From assembly GCA_963761735.1 (NCBI GenBank), contig CAVXHQ010000001.1, positions 434,001-498,000 of the forward strand: a DNA stretch of 64,000 nucleotides. The letters run 5' to 3'. Position 1 is the stretch's first letter. Every line of letters starts with the position of its first letter. Position numbers and translations under genes: made by a program. Origin of the DNA: CAVXHQ01 sp963761735 (GTDB lineage Bacteria > Pseudomonadota > Alphaproteobacteria > Rhodobacterales > Rhodobacteraceae). The notes under the pieces were generated by a model. It ran no database searches. It was not told the DNA's origin and was given only the letters and a program-made list of their open reading frames with translations. Shown piece after piece: positions 9,561 through 19,100 of this stretch.

Positions 9561-11261
9561 TCAGGCCGCCGTGCTGTCGAGCAACTCTCGCGCAGCGCCG
9601 CGTGCGGCATCCGTGACGGTATCGCCGGCCAGCATCCGCGCGATCTCGTCCACCCGTTCGGGCGCGGACAGCGGCACGACACGGCTGGTCGTCACCTCGG
9701 TCCCCATCCGCCGTTCGACGCGCTTTTCCACCCGCCAATGATGCCCGCCAAGGGCCGCGACCTGCGGGCTGTGCGTCACCACGAGGACCTGTCCGCCTGC
9801 CGCCAGCGCCGCAAGCCTGCGCCCCACCGCGTTGGCTGTCGCGCCGCCGACGCCCCGGTCGATCTCGTCGAAAATCAGTGTCAGCCCCTCGGTTTCGCGC
9901 GTCAGACAGACCTTGAGGGCGAGCAGGAACCGGCTCAGCTCGCCGCCCGAGGCAATCCGCCCCAGCGGGCCGGAGGGCGCGCCGGGGTTGGTCGCCACCT
10001 CGAATGTCACGTCGTCGACGCCGTCGGGGCCGGGATCGGCGGGTTTCAGAACCACGGTGAACACCGCACGCTCCATCTTCAATGGCGCGAGTTCGGCGGA
10101 CATCGCCTTGCCCAGACGCGCGCCTGCGCCGCGTCGTTGTGCGCTCAGCCGGGCCGCTGCGGCGTCATAGGCCTCACCAGCCACACCCAGGGCCTTTTTC
10201 AGGTCGCCGACGTCGCCCTCGGCATCGTCCAGCGCGGTCAGCCGCGCCCGCAACGTATCGGCAAGCGCCGCCAGATCGTCGGCACCGACATCGTGTTTGC
10301 GCGCCATCGCCCGGATCGCGAACAGGCGCTCTTCGGTCGTCTCCAGCGTGCGGTCGTCATAATCGAGGTCCGTCAGACTGAGCGCCACCGCCTGTTCCGC
10401 CTCGCCAAGCGCGTCGAGCGCGCGCCCGAGCGCCTCGATCGCCGCATCCAGGCGCCCGTCGGCCAGCTCTGCGGCACCGTCCAGCCAGCGCAGCGCATCC
10501 GCCGCCTGCCCTTCGGCGCCGCCGTCGCCGCCAGAAGCTGCCGCCGAGCTGCCGCCCGACAGCAGCGCATGCGCCTTGGCGATATCGTCCCGGATCCGCC
10601 CGGCGCCCTGCATTGCGCGCCGCTCGGCGTCCAGCCGCGCCTCCTCGCCCGGTTCGGGGGCCAGCGCATCCAGTTCCGCAACCGCGTGGCGCAGAAAATC
10701 CTCTTCCTCGAGCAGCGCCTTTTGCCGGTCCGTCGCAGCGCTCAGCGCCGCCGCCGCTGTGCGCCGGGCTGCCCAGGCGGCGCGGACGGCCACGGCATCC
10801 TTGGCCGCCCCGGCAAAATCATCGAGCAGCGCGCGATGACCGCGCGGGTTCAGCAGCCCGCGGTCGTCCTGCTGTCCGTGCAGTTCCACAAGGCAATCGG
10901 ACAGCGCCCGCAGCACCTCGCCACTGGCGCGCACCGAATTGACCCAGGCCTGCTTGCGTCCGTCGGGATGGTTGATCCGCCGCAGGATCACCTCGTCCTC
11001 GGCCTCGATGCCGGCGTCGTCGAGGACAGCGCGCGCCGGATGACCGTGCGGCAGATCGAACACCGCCGTCACCTCACCCTTCTCGGCCCCGGCCCGGACA
11101 AGTTCGGCGCGGCCCCGCCAGCCCAGAACGAACCCCAGCGCGTCCAGCAGGATGGATTTCCCCGCGCCCGTCTCACCCGTCAACACATTCAGACCCGGCT
11201 GAAACGCAAGCGTCAGACGGTCGATGATAAGCACATCGGTGATATCGAGAGAACGGAGCAT
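9561..11261 (-). CDS. recN: DNA repair protein RecN
   Basis: A 566-residue SMC-like ATPase acting early in double-strand-break repair. The N-terminus carries Walker A (GETGAGKS, about residues 29-36). The middle is an Ala/Glu-rich coiled coil. The C-terminal lobe has the signature IASGGELSRF and Walker B (LIFDEIDRGVGG). Length matches the family. It is the last gene of the long minus-strand division block, 180 bp after bamD, and that gap holds no recognised element. bamD-recN adjacency to dcw genes is common in alphaproteobacteria. Confidence 0.96.
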   Translation of the reverse strand: MLRSLDITDVLIIDRLTLAFQPGLNVLTGETGAGKSILLDALGFVLGWRGRAELVRAGAEKGEVTAVFDLPHGHPARAVLDDAGIEAEDEVILRRINHPDGRKQAWVNSVRASGEVLRALSDCLVELHGQQDDRGLLNPRGHRALLDDFAGAAKDAVAVRAAWAARRTAAAALSAATDRQKALLEEEDFLRHAVAELDALAPEPGEEARLDAERRAMQGAGRIRDDIAKAHALLSGGSSAAASGGDGGAEGQAADALRWLDGAAELADGRLDAAIEALGRALDALGEAEQAVALSLTDLDYDDRTLETTEERLFAIRAMARKHDVGADDLAALADTLRARLTALDDAEGDVGDLKKALGVAGEAYDAAAARLSAQRRGAGARLGKAMSAELAPLKMERAVFTVVLKPADPGPDGVDDVTFEVATNPGAPSGPLGRIASGGELSRFLLALKVCLTRETEGLTLIFDEIDRGVGGATANAVGRRLAALAAGGQVLVVTHSPQVAALGGHHWRVEKRVERRMGTEVTTSRVVPLSAPERVDEIARMLAGDTVTDAARGAARELLDSTAA

Positions 11262-11441
11262 CGGGCGCCTCTGGCCGGAAACAAGCGCTATATCGGGTAG
11301 CGCCGCCCCTCCTTACCACAACAAGGCCGCAAGGAAACGCCTCAGTAGCGCGCGCGACGGCACAACTTCAACCGTCAGAATTTTCTCGCCGGAGGCAGCC
11401 GGACCGGTCACCGAAACGCGACACTCGTCACGCAACCCGCG

Positions 11442-12305
11442 TCAGAGCCATTCGCCGCGCACCACCTGACGATAGATCGATGCCAGCCAGTTGTCGCCCG
11501 CAACGCGCGCCTCGAGGCCCTGCCCGGTGAGCAAGGCAAAACTGTCGGCATACCATTCGGTGGCCTGATAATTGTACCCAAGGATCGCGCCCGCCGTCTG
11601 CGCCTCGTCCGTCAGGCCCAGCGACAGATACCCTTCGACAAGCCGGTGCAGCGCCTCGGGCGTATGCGATGTCGTCTGGAAATCCTCGACCACGACGCGG
11701 AACCGGTTTACGGCGGCCGCGTAATAGCCCCGGCGCAGATAATAGCGCCCGATCTCCATCTCCTTGGCGGCGAGGTGATCGAAGGCAAGATCGAATTTAA
11801 GGATCGCGGAACGGGCGTAATCGCTGTCGGGATAGGTCTCGATCACGAAACGCAGCGCCTGAAGCGCCTGAAACGTAAGGCCCTGATCGCGGCCGATTTC
11901 GTCGATCTGATCGTAATAGGACAGCGCCAGAAGATATGCCGCATAGGGCGCATCCTCTTCGGCGGGATAGAAATCGAGATAGCGCTGCGCCGCCGCCCGC
12001 GAATTGGGATAATCCTCATCGCGGTGATAGGAGAACGCCTGCATGATCAGCGCCCGCTTTGCCAGTTCGGCGTAGGGGTAGAGCCGTTCGATTTCGCCAA
12101 AGTAAAATGCGGCGTCGTCGGCCTGACCGCGGTCCAGTTCGAATTCCCCACGGGTAAAGATCTCTTCGGCGGAATAGGCATCCAGCGCACCTTCGACCTT
12201 TGGGTCGAACACCGCACATCCCGATATCAACGTCAGGCTCAAAAGGGCGGCAGCTGCCGTCCGGCGCGCGTGCCGCGGCTCTGTCGTCGATGTCCTGCGG
12301 CTCAT
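11442..12305 (-). CDS. bamD: Outer membrane assembly lipoprotein BamD
   Basis: A 287-residue lipoprotein of the BAM complex, which inserts beta-barrel proteins into the outer membrane. ATG 12305 is chosen because it gives a short basic n-region, a hydrophobic segment and a lipobox (LISGC) near residues 29-33, as expected for signal peptidase II. The body is built of TPR-like repeats (YFGEIERLYPYAELA, RYLDFYPAEEDAPYA). The ribosome site is weak. It sits between lpxC and recN on the same strand. Confidence 0.95.
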   Translation of the reverse strand: MSRRTSTTEPRHARRTAAAALLSLTLISGCAVFDPKVEGALDAYSAEEIFTRGEFELDRGQADDAAFYFGEIERLYPYAELAKRALIMQAFSYHRDEDYPNSRAAAQRYLDFYPAEEDAPYAAYLLALSYYDQIDEIGRDQGLTFQALQALRFVIETYPDSDYARSAILKFDLAFDHLAAKEMEIGRYYLRRGYYAAAVNRFRVVVEDFQTTSHTPEALHRLVEGYLSLGLTDEAQTAGAILGYNYQATEWYADSFALLTGQGLEARVAGDNWLASIYRQVVRGEWL

Positions 12306-12488
12306 CTGCTGCAACCCGATCTCACTTGCTGGTCCACCGAACGGATCGGCGCGCGGATGCCGTGCCACCCGCTTTTGCGCAGAGTTAACACGAAAGGCCG
12401 GGCGGCAAAAAGGCTTTTCCTGCCATCCGTCCGACCTATCCCGGTGCCATCGGTCACAGCGGCTCCTCCGGCGCGGCGCCGGTTGCGC

Positions 12489-13409
12489 CTAGGCGACAGC
12501 GGCGAGATCTTCGGTAACGAGGCCCGCCCCCGGAAGTCGCCGTGCGAGCGCCGCGTCGCAGGTCCGCAAACGCCAGGCGTCCGGCGTTGCAAAAAGCCTG
12601 TGAAGCAGGGCGTTCGTCGTCGCGTGGCCGGCCCTGTCGCCAACGTAGAGGCCGAGGATCGGCGCCCCTGCCGTCGCCATATCGCCCAATGCATCCAGCA
12701 TCTTGTGGCGCACCGCCTCGTCCGCGTGACGCAGGCCGCCCGGTGTCAGCACGCGGGCGCCGTCCACGACGACCGCATTGTCGAGGGTGCCGCCGAGCGC
12801 CTTGCCAAGGGCGCGCATTGCCGCGATGTCACCGGCCCGACAAAAGGTGCGCGCCCCCGAAAGTTCGCGCACGAAAGCGCCGTTCGCGAGGCTCAGGTGC
12901 AGGTGCTGATGGCCGATGGCGGCATCGGGAAACGAGATCGTGAAATCGATTTCCGGCGTGGCGGACGGCAGCAGGGTCGCCGTGGCATCGCCCTGCGACA
13001 CCGCGACCGGACGCAGCACCTCGATCACTGTCAGCGGCGCCCCCTGACGTGCCGTTCCGGCAGCAAGGATCGCGCGCACGAAGGGGCGCGACGATCCGTC
13101 GAGGACCGGAACCTCGGGGCCCGACATCGTCACCTCGGCATTGTGAACGCCGCAGCCCGCAAGGGCAGCCATCAGATGTTCGATCGTGGACACCGATGTG
13201 CCGTAGGCGTTTTCGATCCGGGTGTTGAGCGGCGACACGACGACAGCGTCCCACCGGGCGGGCACACGCGCCACGCGCGGCGGCAGGTCGGCACGGATAA
13301 ACACGATGCCGGTTTCGACAGGCGCGGGACGCACCTCGATCCGCACGGGGCGGCCCGAATGCAGGCCCGTTCCCGTCAGGGTAATTTTTCTCAGAAGAGT
13401 GGTCTGCAC
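12489..13409 (-). CDS. lpxC: UDP-3-O-acyl-N-acetylglucosamine deacetylase LpxC
   Basis: A 306-residue Zn2+ amidase catalysing the committed step of lipid A synthesis. Zinc ligands and catalytic residues are visible: TIEHLMAAL (His), HKMLDALGD (His and Asp) and GHATTN (general His). GTG 13409 is chosen because it yields VQTTLLRKITLTGTGLHSG, the standard N-terminus, and GAGG lies about 8 bases upstream; the frame continues upstream without similarity. It is separated from ftsZ by 226 bp that include a terminator, so it probably has its own promoter. Confidence 0.95.
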   Translation of the reverse strand: MQTTLLRKITLTGTGLHSGRPVRIEVRPAPVETGIVFIRADLPPRVARVPARWDAVVVSPLNTRIENAYGTSVSTIEHLMAALAGCGVHNAEVTMSGPEVPVLDGSSRPFVRAILAAGTARQGAPLTVIEVLRPVAVSQGDATATLLPSATPEIDFTISFPDAAIGHQHLHLSLANGAFVRELSGARTFCRAGDIAAMRALGKALGGTLDNAVVVDGARVLTPGGLRHADEAVRHKMLDALGDMATAGAPILGLYVGDRAGHATTNALLHRLFATPDAWRLRTCDAALARRLPGAGLVTEDLAAVA

Positions 13410-13567
13410 GCCGGAGGCCTCGGGTCTTGTTGTTTTCCGTAAAATAGGTCCTGCGTGCGGCGGGGACAATTCACGCTTTGCAACCGTCTGTAACGCTTTG
13501 GTAACGAAGGTTAGCGGGTCCTTGCACATCGTTCCGCGCGACGCGCTAAACCAATGATCCACAACGC

Positions 13568-13594
13568 AAAACGGGCCCCTGTAGGGACCCGTTT
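13568..13594 (-). terminator. Intrinsic terminator after ftsZ
   Basis: On the minus strand, AAACGGGTCCC and GGGCCCGTTTT flank a five-base loop and end in a short T run, 42 bp past the ftsZ stop. It should end much of the ftsA-ftsZ transcript before lpxC. Confidence 0.8.
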
Positions 13595-13635
13595 CAATGT
13601 CTTCAGCGCAACTGACGCTGCGTTGATCCTGTTTC

Positions 13636-15339
13636 TCAGTTCGCCTGGCGCCGCAGGAATGCGGGGATCTCGATCCGCTCCTGATCGTGATCCTGATCGT
13701 CCATTTGCGGCTGAGCCTGCGGTTGCACAGCAGTGCGGGGTGCCTCTCGGCCCGATCCGAACGACGGCTGTTGCCGCGACGACTGCGGCTCTGCCTCTGC
13801 ATGGCCACCACCGGCCATCCGGTTGATCAGCGACCCAAGGCTCCGGCGTGGACGCTCGGCGGTATCGGGCGCGCGGGGGGCGGGCGCCTGACCGCGCGGG
13901 GCCGACTGCTCTTTGGATACGGCGGCGCGCAACCGCGCGAGCGCCTCGGGCGACGGCGTGCCGGGCGTCGGCGCGCGGGGCGCGACAAAGGCGCTGGCGT
14001 CATCGCGGGACGCCGGGGTCTCGGCGCGGGGACGATAGGCGGGTGGCGGCAGATCGTCCGCCCCGTCCATATCGGCAAAATCCTCTTCGTCCCCGGCCTG
14101 CGCATCGAACAGCGACGGCTCCGGCGCACGTTGAGCGGCGGCACGCTGGGCGGGCGCCTCGAAGATTTCATCCTCGTACTGCGGCTCTGCCTGCTGCGGC
14201 TCTTCGTACTGCGGCGCCGGGGCGACAACGGCGCGCGGCGCCACGGCGGCAACCGGCTGCGGCGCGGAACGGCGCGCGGGCGCCGCCCGTGCCGGGGCGT
14301 CTTCCATCGACGTCCGGTCCGTCAGCGGCGCGTGCATGGACCGGCGCGGCACTGGAACCTCTTCGGTGCGGGCGACGGCATCGATACCTGTGGCCACCAC
14401 GGAAACGCGCATCTTGCCTTCCATGTCCGGGTCCAGCGTCGAGCCGACGATGATATTCGCCTCGGGATCGACCTTTTCACGGATCTTGTTGGCGGCCTCA
14501 TCGAGTTCGAACAGCGTCAGGTCGTAGCCGCCGGTGATGTTGATCAGCACGCCCTTGGCGCCTTCGAGGCTGATTTCGTCGAGCAGCGGGTTGGCGATGG
14601 CCTTTTCGGCGGCCTGAATGGCGCGGTTCTCGCCCTCGGCCTCGCCGGTGCCCATCATCGCCTTGCCCATCTCGTCCATCACGGCGCGCACGTCGGCAAA
14701 ATCGAGGTTGATGAGGCCGGGGCGGACCATCAGGTCGGTGACACCCTTGACGCCCTGGTACAGCACGTCGTCGGCCAGCGCGAAGGCCTCGGTAAATGTG
14801 GTGTTTTCATTGGCCAGACGGAACAGATTCTGGTTGGGAATGATGATCAGCGTATCGACGACCTTTTGCAGGGCCTCGACGCCGTCGTTCGCCTGTTTCA
14901 TCCGCTTGGTGCCTTCGAACTGGAAGGGCAGCGTGACGACGCCGACGGTCAGCACGCCAAGCTCGCGGGCGGCCTGCGCGATGATCGGGGCCGCACCGGT
15001 GCCGGTGCCGCCGCCCATGCCGGCGGTGATGAAACACATGTGCGCGCCGGCCAGATGATCGACGATCTGCTCGATGCTTTCCTCGGCTGCGGCGGCGCCG
15101 ACGGTCGGGCGGGCCCCTGCCCCCAGACCTTCGGTGGCCTTCACGCCCATCTGGATGCGGGCCTCGGCGCGCGACTGCTGCAGCGCCTGCGCGTCGGTGT
15201 TGGCGACGACGAACTCGACACCGTCGAGTGCCTGCTCGATCATGTTGTTGACCGCGTTGCCACCCGCGCCGCCGACACCGAACACGGTGATCCGGGGCTT
15301 GAGTTCTTCCTGACCGGGAATCGAGAGATTCAGTGTCAT
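13636..15339 (-). CDS. ftsZ: Cell division protein FtsZ
   Basis: A 567-residue tubulin-like GTPase that forms the Z ring. The GTPase core (about residues 1-320) includes GVGGAGGNAVNNM, the tubulin signature GGGTGTGAAP and NLDFADV. It is followed by an unusually long Pro/Ala/Glu-rich linker (about 330-550) and the conserved C-terminal peptide IEIPAFLRRQAN that binds FtsA. The long linker is typical of alphaproteobacterial FtsZ. It lies 190 bp downstream of ftsA; that gap probably contains a promoter, since it is AT-richer than its surroundings. Confidence 0.98.
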   Translation of the reverse strand: MTLNLSIPGQEELKPRITVFGVGGAGGNAVNNMIEQALDGVEFVVANTDAQALQQSRAEARIQMGVKATEGLGAGARPTVGAAAAEESIEQIVDHLAGAHMCFITAGMGGGTGTGAAPIIAQAARELGVLTVGVVTLPFQFEGTKRMKQANDGVEALQKVVDTLIIIPNQNLFRLANENTTFTEAFALADDVLYQGVKGVTDLMVRPGLINLDFADVRAVMDEMGKAMMGTGEAEGENRAIQAAEKAIANPLLDEISLEGAKGVLINITGGYDLTLFELDEAANKIREKVDPEANIIVGSTLDPDMEGKMRVSVVATGIDAVARTEEVPVPRRSMHAPLTDRTSMEDAPARAAPARRSAPQPVAAVAPRAVVAPAPQYEEPQQAEPQYEDEIFEAPAQRAAAQRAPEPSLFDAQAGDEEDFADMDGADDLPPPAYRPRAETPASRDDASAFVAPRAPTPGTPSPEALARLRAAVSKEQSAPRGQAPAPRAPDTAERPRRSLGSLINRMAGGGHAEAEPQSSRQQPSFGSGREAPRTAVQPQAQPQMDDQDHDQERIEIPAFLRRQAN

Positions 15340-15529
15340 TGCCTGTCCGCCTTTTTAAATCCGCCCCCCGATCCTGTCCCGGATCGTCAGACGCGTTACC
15401 GTCACTTTTTTGTCACCCTACCGAAGCCATAAGTTCGCGTCACGCCAAAAACACGAAATCCACACAAAATGTGGGCAGATTGCCGGTAGATTCATGCCGC
15501 ATATCGCGAAATGAGCGACATGTTGCGTA

Positions 15530-16861
15530 TCACCAGTTGTCCTTGAACCATTTTACCGCCCGTTTCAGCGACCGGCTCGGGTATTTCTCGGCCGGAACCT
15601 CGAAATCCCACCACTCGTCCTGGGGATTCGTCGCAAACAGCGCCAGTCCGACAGAGGCCGCGAAGGCCGGGCCGGTGGCTGCCTGCGGCAGGCCCTGCAC
15701 CCGCAGCGGCCGTCCGAGGCGGACCTGCTGGCCCAGAATCCGCGATGCCATCTGGTCGAGGCCGGGGATCTGGCTGCCGCCGCCCGTCAGTACGATCTGC
15801 TGGCTTGGCAGATGCTCGAACCCGGCGGCGTCGAGGCGCATCCGCACCTCTTCGAGGATTTCCTCCACGCGGGGCCGCATGATGCCGATCAGTTCGGAGC
15901 GCGACACCGTGCGCCGGTCGTGGTGCCAGTCGCCGGTATCGCCGCCGATCTCGATCATCTCGCGGTCGTCCATGCCGGTGGCATGGGTGCCGCCGTAGAA
16001 CGTCTTGATCCGTTCGGCGGTGGCCATCGGCACCGAAAGCCCCATCGAGATGTCGGAGGTGACGTGATCGCCGCCCATCCTCACGCTATCGGCATAGATC
16101 ATGTGCTTGCGGATGAAGATCGACAGGCCGGTCGCGCCGCCGCCCATGTCGATGCAGGCCGCGCCCAGTTCCTGCTCGTCCTCGACGAGGCTGGAAATGC
16201 CCGAGACATAAGCCGACGAGGCCAGCCCCGCGAGTTCGAGGTCGCAGCGCTTGATGCAGAACAACAGGTTCTGCAACACATCGGCATCCACCGTCAGCAG
16301 GTGCAGGTCGGTGGTCAGGGTCTGGCCGATCTGGCCGCGCGGGTCGATCAGGCCGGAGCGGTGATCGAGCGCGAAATTGATCGGCTGCGCGTGCAGCACC
16401 TCGCGGTCGTTGCCGTAATCGGGCACGTCGCAGGCGGCCAGCACACGGCCGATGTCGTTCTCGGTGACCGTGCTGTCCTCGACCTCGACGGCACCGTCGA
16501 GACCGTAGGACCGGGGCCGCGCGCCCGCCAGACAGGCGATGACGTGATCGACGCGCACCTGCGCCATTTTCTGCGCCGCCTGAACGGCGGTGCGGATCGC
16601 CCGCTCGGTCTCCTGTATCGCGTCGACCTCGCCGAACCGCACGCCGCGCGAACGTGTCGTGGCCGCCCCGATTACCCGGAAACCGCTTTGCCCGGCCATC
16701 GCACCCGCGCCTTCGCGTCCGTCCACGCCCGTCCCGTCGAACCGCAGCACGAGGCAGGCGATCTTCGAGGTGCCCACGTCGAGGATGGCGACCACGCCCC
16801 GCTGCATCGCCGCCTTTCGAATGTTCCGCATGGCGCGTTGCGCCTGATAGAGATCCCGCAT
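15530..16861 (-). CDS. ftsA: Cell division protein FtsA
   Basis: A 443-residue actin-like ATPase tethering FtsZ to the membrane. Nucleotide-binding motifs are DVGTSKIACLV (phosphate 1), DMGGGATGLSIF (phosphate 2) and LTGGGSQIPGL (adenosine). The C-terminus ends in a basic amphipathic stretch (SRSLKRAVKWFKDNW) suited to membrane binding. ATG 16861 is chosen over the longer frame because MRDLYQAQRAMR is the family N-terminus and GAGCAGG lies upstream. It follows ftsQ by 135 bp, a gap that holds a hairpin oriented for the opposite strand. Confidence 0.97.
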   Translation of the reverse strand: MRDLYQAQRAMRNIRKAAMQRGVVAILDVGTSKIACLVLRFDGTGVDGREGAGAMAGQSGFRVIGAATTRSRGVRFGEVDAIQETERAIRTAVQAAQKMAQVRVDHVIACLAGARPRSYGLDGAVEVEDSTVTENDIGRVLAACDVPDYGNDREVLHAQPINFALDHRSGLIDPRGQIGQTLTTDLHLLTVDADVLQNLLFCIKRCDLELAGLASSAYVSGISSLVEDEQELGAACIDMGGGATGLSIFIRKHMIYADSVRMGGDHVTSDISMGLSVPMATAERIKTFYGGTHATGMDDREMIEIGGDTGDWHHDRRTVSRSELIGIMRPRVEEILEEVRMRLDAAGFEHLPSQQIVLTGGGSQIPGLDQMASRILGQQVRLGRPLRVQGLPQAATGPAFAASVGLALFATNPQDEWWDFEVPAEKYPSRSLKRAVKWFKDNW

Positions 16862-16890
16862 GTGCTGTCTGCCTGCTCGTTTTAGGTGAC

Positions 16891-16915
16891 GCCCCCTGTT
16901 TGCCGGGGGCTTTTT
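16891..16915 (+). terminator. Plus-strand intrinsic terminator in the ftsQ-ftsA gap
   Basis: GCCCCC (16891-16896) and GGGGGC (16905-16910) form a short GC stem followed by TTTTT (16911-16915) on the plus strand. The flanking genes are on the minus strand, so it would stop antisense transcription. Read on the minus strand it lacks a trailing T run. Confidence 0.6.
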
Positions 16916-16996
16916 CTGTGCCGTGTATTCCTGTCCGGCCCGTGTCTTTCGCCGTGTCCTGTCGCAGGGCCCGGCTGTTGCCGGACCGCCCACCTT

Positions 16997-17914
16997 TTAC
17001 CACTCGCCCGTCAACTGAACCGGTGCCGCCACCGGCGTGGCCGATAATACCCCGTTTTCGCCCAGCCGAACCGTGGGGCGGGCGCCGTTGCGCATGTCGA
17101 TCACCGCGATGTCGCGGCCAAGCATGTCCTGTGCACCGTGCAGCGCCATCACCCGGTCCATCGCCGCCACCGGATCGCCGGGGGGCAACAGGATCCGCTG
17201 ACCGCGGTCGAGGACCATGTCCCACCGCCGCTCGCCCATCCGCACGAGGCCGCGCACCCGGTTCGCCATCGGCGCGGCGGCGGCGAAAAGCGCCATCGCC
17301 TCGTCAATCGCCTCCTTGGCGCCGTCCCCCGCAATGAGGGGCAGTCCCGGCCTGTCCGAGCGCGCCGAGATCATCGAGATCATCGTGCCCTGATCGTCCA
17401 GCAGCCGCAGCCCGTCGCTATAGCGCCAGACGGCGACCGCGCGCCGTTCATCCACCGCGATCTGCAACACCCCCGCAGAGCTGATCCGCACGACCGCCTC
17501 CTCGACGGCCGTCAGATCGGTGACCTGCGCGTGCAGCGTCTCAAGGTCGAGGTCGAAGGACGACACCGGAAATTCCGTCTCGACCAGCCCGCTGATCGCC
17601 GTGGCAAGCGAGACATTGGCGCCGGTAATCTCGTATCCCGCGACCATGAATTCGGGCCGGCGCTGAAAGCTCTGCTTGAGTTCTTCGATCTGGGCAGAGA
17701 GCATCGTGCGGTTCGCCTCCCGGCCAAACCAGGTGCCCGCGATGACGGCGATCAGCAGGCACGGCACGCCGACGCGCACCGCAAGGCGGAACGACGGGGT
17801 CAGCATCAGACGCTGATAGCGATAGGCCCAGCGGGTCGGCGCCGGATCGCGGCGGACCGCGACGGCCTCGGGTTCGCGCCGTCGCGAAAGGGCCGCCCGG
17901 ATCAGCGATCGCAT
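16997..17914 (-). CDS. ftsQ: Cell division protein FtsQ
   Basis: A 305-residue bitopic divisome protein: basic cytoplasmic N-terminus, one transmembrane helix (LAVRVGVPCLLIAVIAGTWF, about residues 44-63), then a periplasmic POTRA and FtsQ domain. ATG 17914 is preceded by GGAGGACGCCTC, an excellent ribosome site located inside the end of ddl. The gene overlaps the ddl stop by 13 bp, implying coupled translation. FtsQ recruits FtsB and FtsL; length and position after ddl are standard. Confidence 0.95.
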   Translation of the reverse strand: MRSLIRAALSRRREPEAVAVRRDPAPTRWAYRYQRLMLTPSFRLAVRVGVPCLLIAVIAGTWFGREANRTMLSAQIEELKQSFQRRPEFMVAGYEITGANVSLATAISGLVETEFPVSSFDLDLETLHAQVTDLTAVEEAVVRISSAGVLQIAVDERRAVAVWRYSDGLRLLDDQGTMISMISARSDRPGLPLIAGDGAKEAIDEAMALFAAAAPMANRVRGLVRMGERRWDMVLDRGQRILLPPGDPVAAMDRVMALHGAQDMLGRDIAVIDMRNGARPTVRLGENGVLSATPVAAPVQLTGEW

Positions 17915-18891
17915 GAGGCGTCCTCCACCAGCAGACGGCACAATTGGGGGAACGGAATGCCTGCGTGGGCGGCCTGTTCGGGCGCCAGCGACGTCGGCGT
18001 CATGCCGGGCTGCGTGTTGGTCTCCAGCAGGATCAGGCCCGCATGTCCGCCCTCCTGGTGAAACCGTTCCTCGTCCCAGCGGAAATCCGTCCGGCTCAGG
18101 CCGCGACAGCCCAGCACGACGTGGGCACGCACGGCCATTTCCATGCAGGCGTCGAAGATCTGGGCCGGGATCTCGGCAGGGATCACGTGACGCGAACCGC
18201 CGGGTGCGTATTTCGCATCGTAATCGTACCAGCCGTCGGTGATGATATCCGTGACCGTCAGCGCCCGGGGGCCGTCCGGCCCGTCGAGCACCGCGGTCGT
18301 CAGCTCGCGCCCCGCGGCATAGGCCTCGACCATGACGATCTGCGGCATCGTGTCGGCCAGCACCGGCGGAGCGTTGGCGCCCTCGGGCACGATATAGATG
18401 CCGACCGAAGAGCCTTCGTTGTAGGGTTTTATCACATAGGGCGGCGACATGACGTGGGCCGCCTGAACCGCCGCCTTATCGGCCAGAACACTGTCGGCCA
18501 CGGGCAGGCCGTGCGCGCGATAGGTGGATTTGGTGCGTTCCTTGTCCATCGTCAGGGCCGAGGTGCCGACGCCGGAATGGGTGTAGGGCACGCGCAACCA
18601 TTCCATCAGGCCCTGCACGCAACCGTCCTCGCCCCAGCGACCGTGCAAGGCATTGAACACCGCGTCGGGGGCGATGTCGCGCAGACGCTCGGCCAGATCG
18701 GGCCCGGCGTCGAGTTCGGTGACGATGCAATTGGCGGCCCGCAGAGCGGCGGCGCATTCCGTGCCGGAACTGAGCGATACCTCGCGCTCGGACGACGGCC
18801 CGCCCATCAGCACGACGACGTTCAGTTGCGCACGCATCGCGTCCGCATCGGTGTCGTGGGATATGGATGTGCCCGACGTTGCGTCCGACAT
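17902..18891 (-). CDS. ddl: D-alanine--D-alanine ligase
   Basis: A 329-residue ATP-grasp enzyme making D-Ala-D-Ala for the peptidoglycan stem. Motifs seen are GGPSSEREVSLSSG near the N-terminus, HGRWGEDGCVQG, the ATP-grasp segment VIKPYNEGSSVGIY, and the C-terminal substrate loop NTQPGMTPTSL. ATG 18891 is chosen because a GAGGCAGGG site precedes it; it gives about 25 residues more than the minimal family length. An upstream extension of the frame has no family similarity. The 209-bp gap to murB shows nothing notable. Confidence 0.95.
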   Translation of the reverse strand: MSDATSGTSISHDTDADAMRAQLNVVVLMGGPSSEREVSLSSGTECAAALRAANCIVTELDAGPDLAERLRDIAPDAVFNALHGRWGEDGCVQGLMEWLRVPYTHSGVGTSALTMDKERTKSTYRAHGLPVADSVLADKAAVQAAHVMSPPYVIKPYNEGSSVGIYIVPEGANAPPVLADTMPQIVMVEAYAAGRELTTAVLDGPDGPRALTVTDIITDGWYDYDAKYAPGGSRHVIPAEIPAQIFDACMEMAVRAHVVLGCRGLSRTDFRWDEERFHQEGGHAGLILLETNTQPGMTPTSLAPEQAAHAGIPFPQLCRLLVEDASCDR

Positions 18892-19100
18892 TGCCCTGCC
18901 TCGCCCGCGCATCTTTGCGATGCGTCTGTCTTTCGGTCCCATTCGGGGGGACCCGTTTTGTCGCCCCTTGCCCGGGAGCCTTGTCACCTGCGCCAGCAGG
19001 CGTCGAAACCATGGCCCCGCGTGACGTTTCGCATGCACCGAAATTCAGGCGTACCAAAATACAGGGTCACATGCGCAATCGGTCGTCCTGCGCAGGGTCG

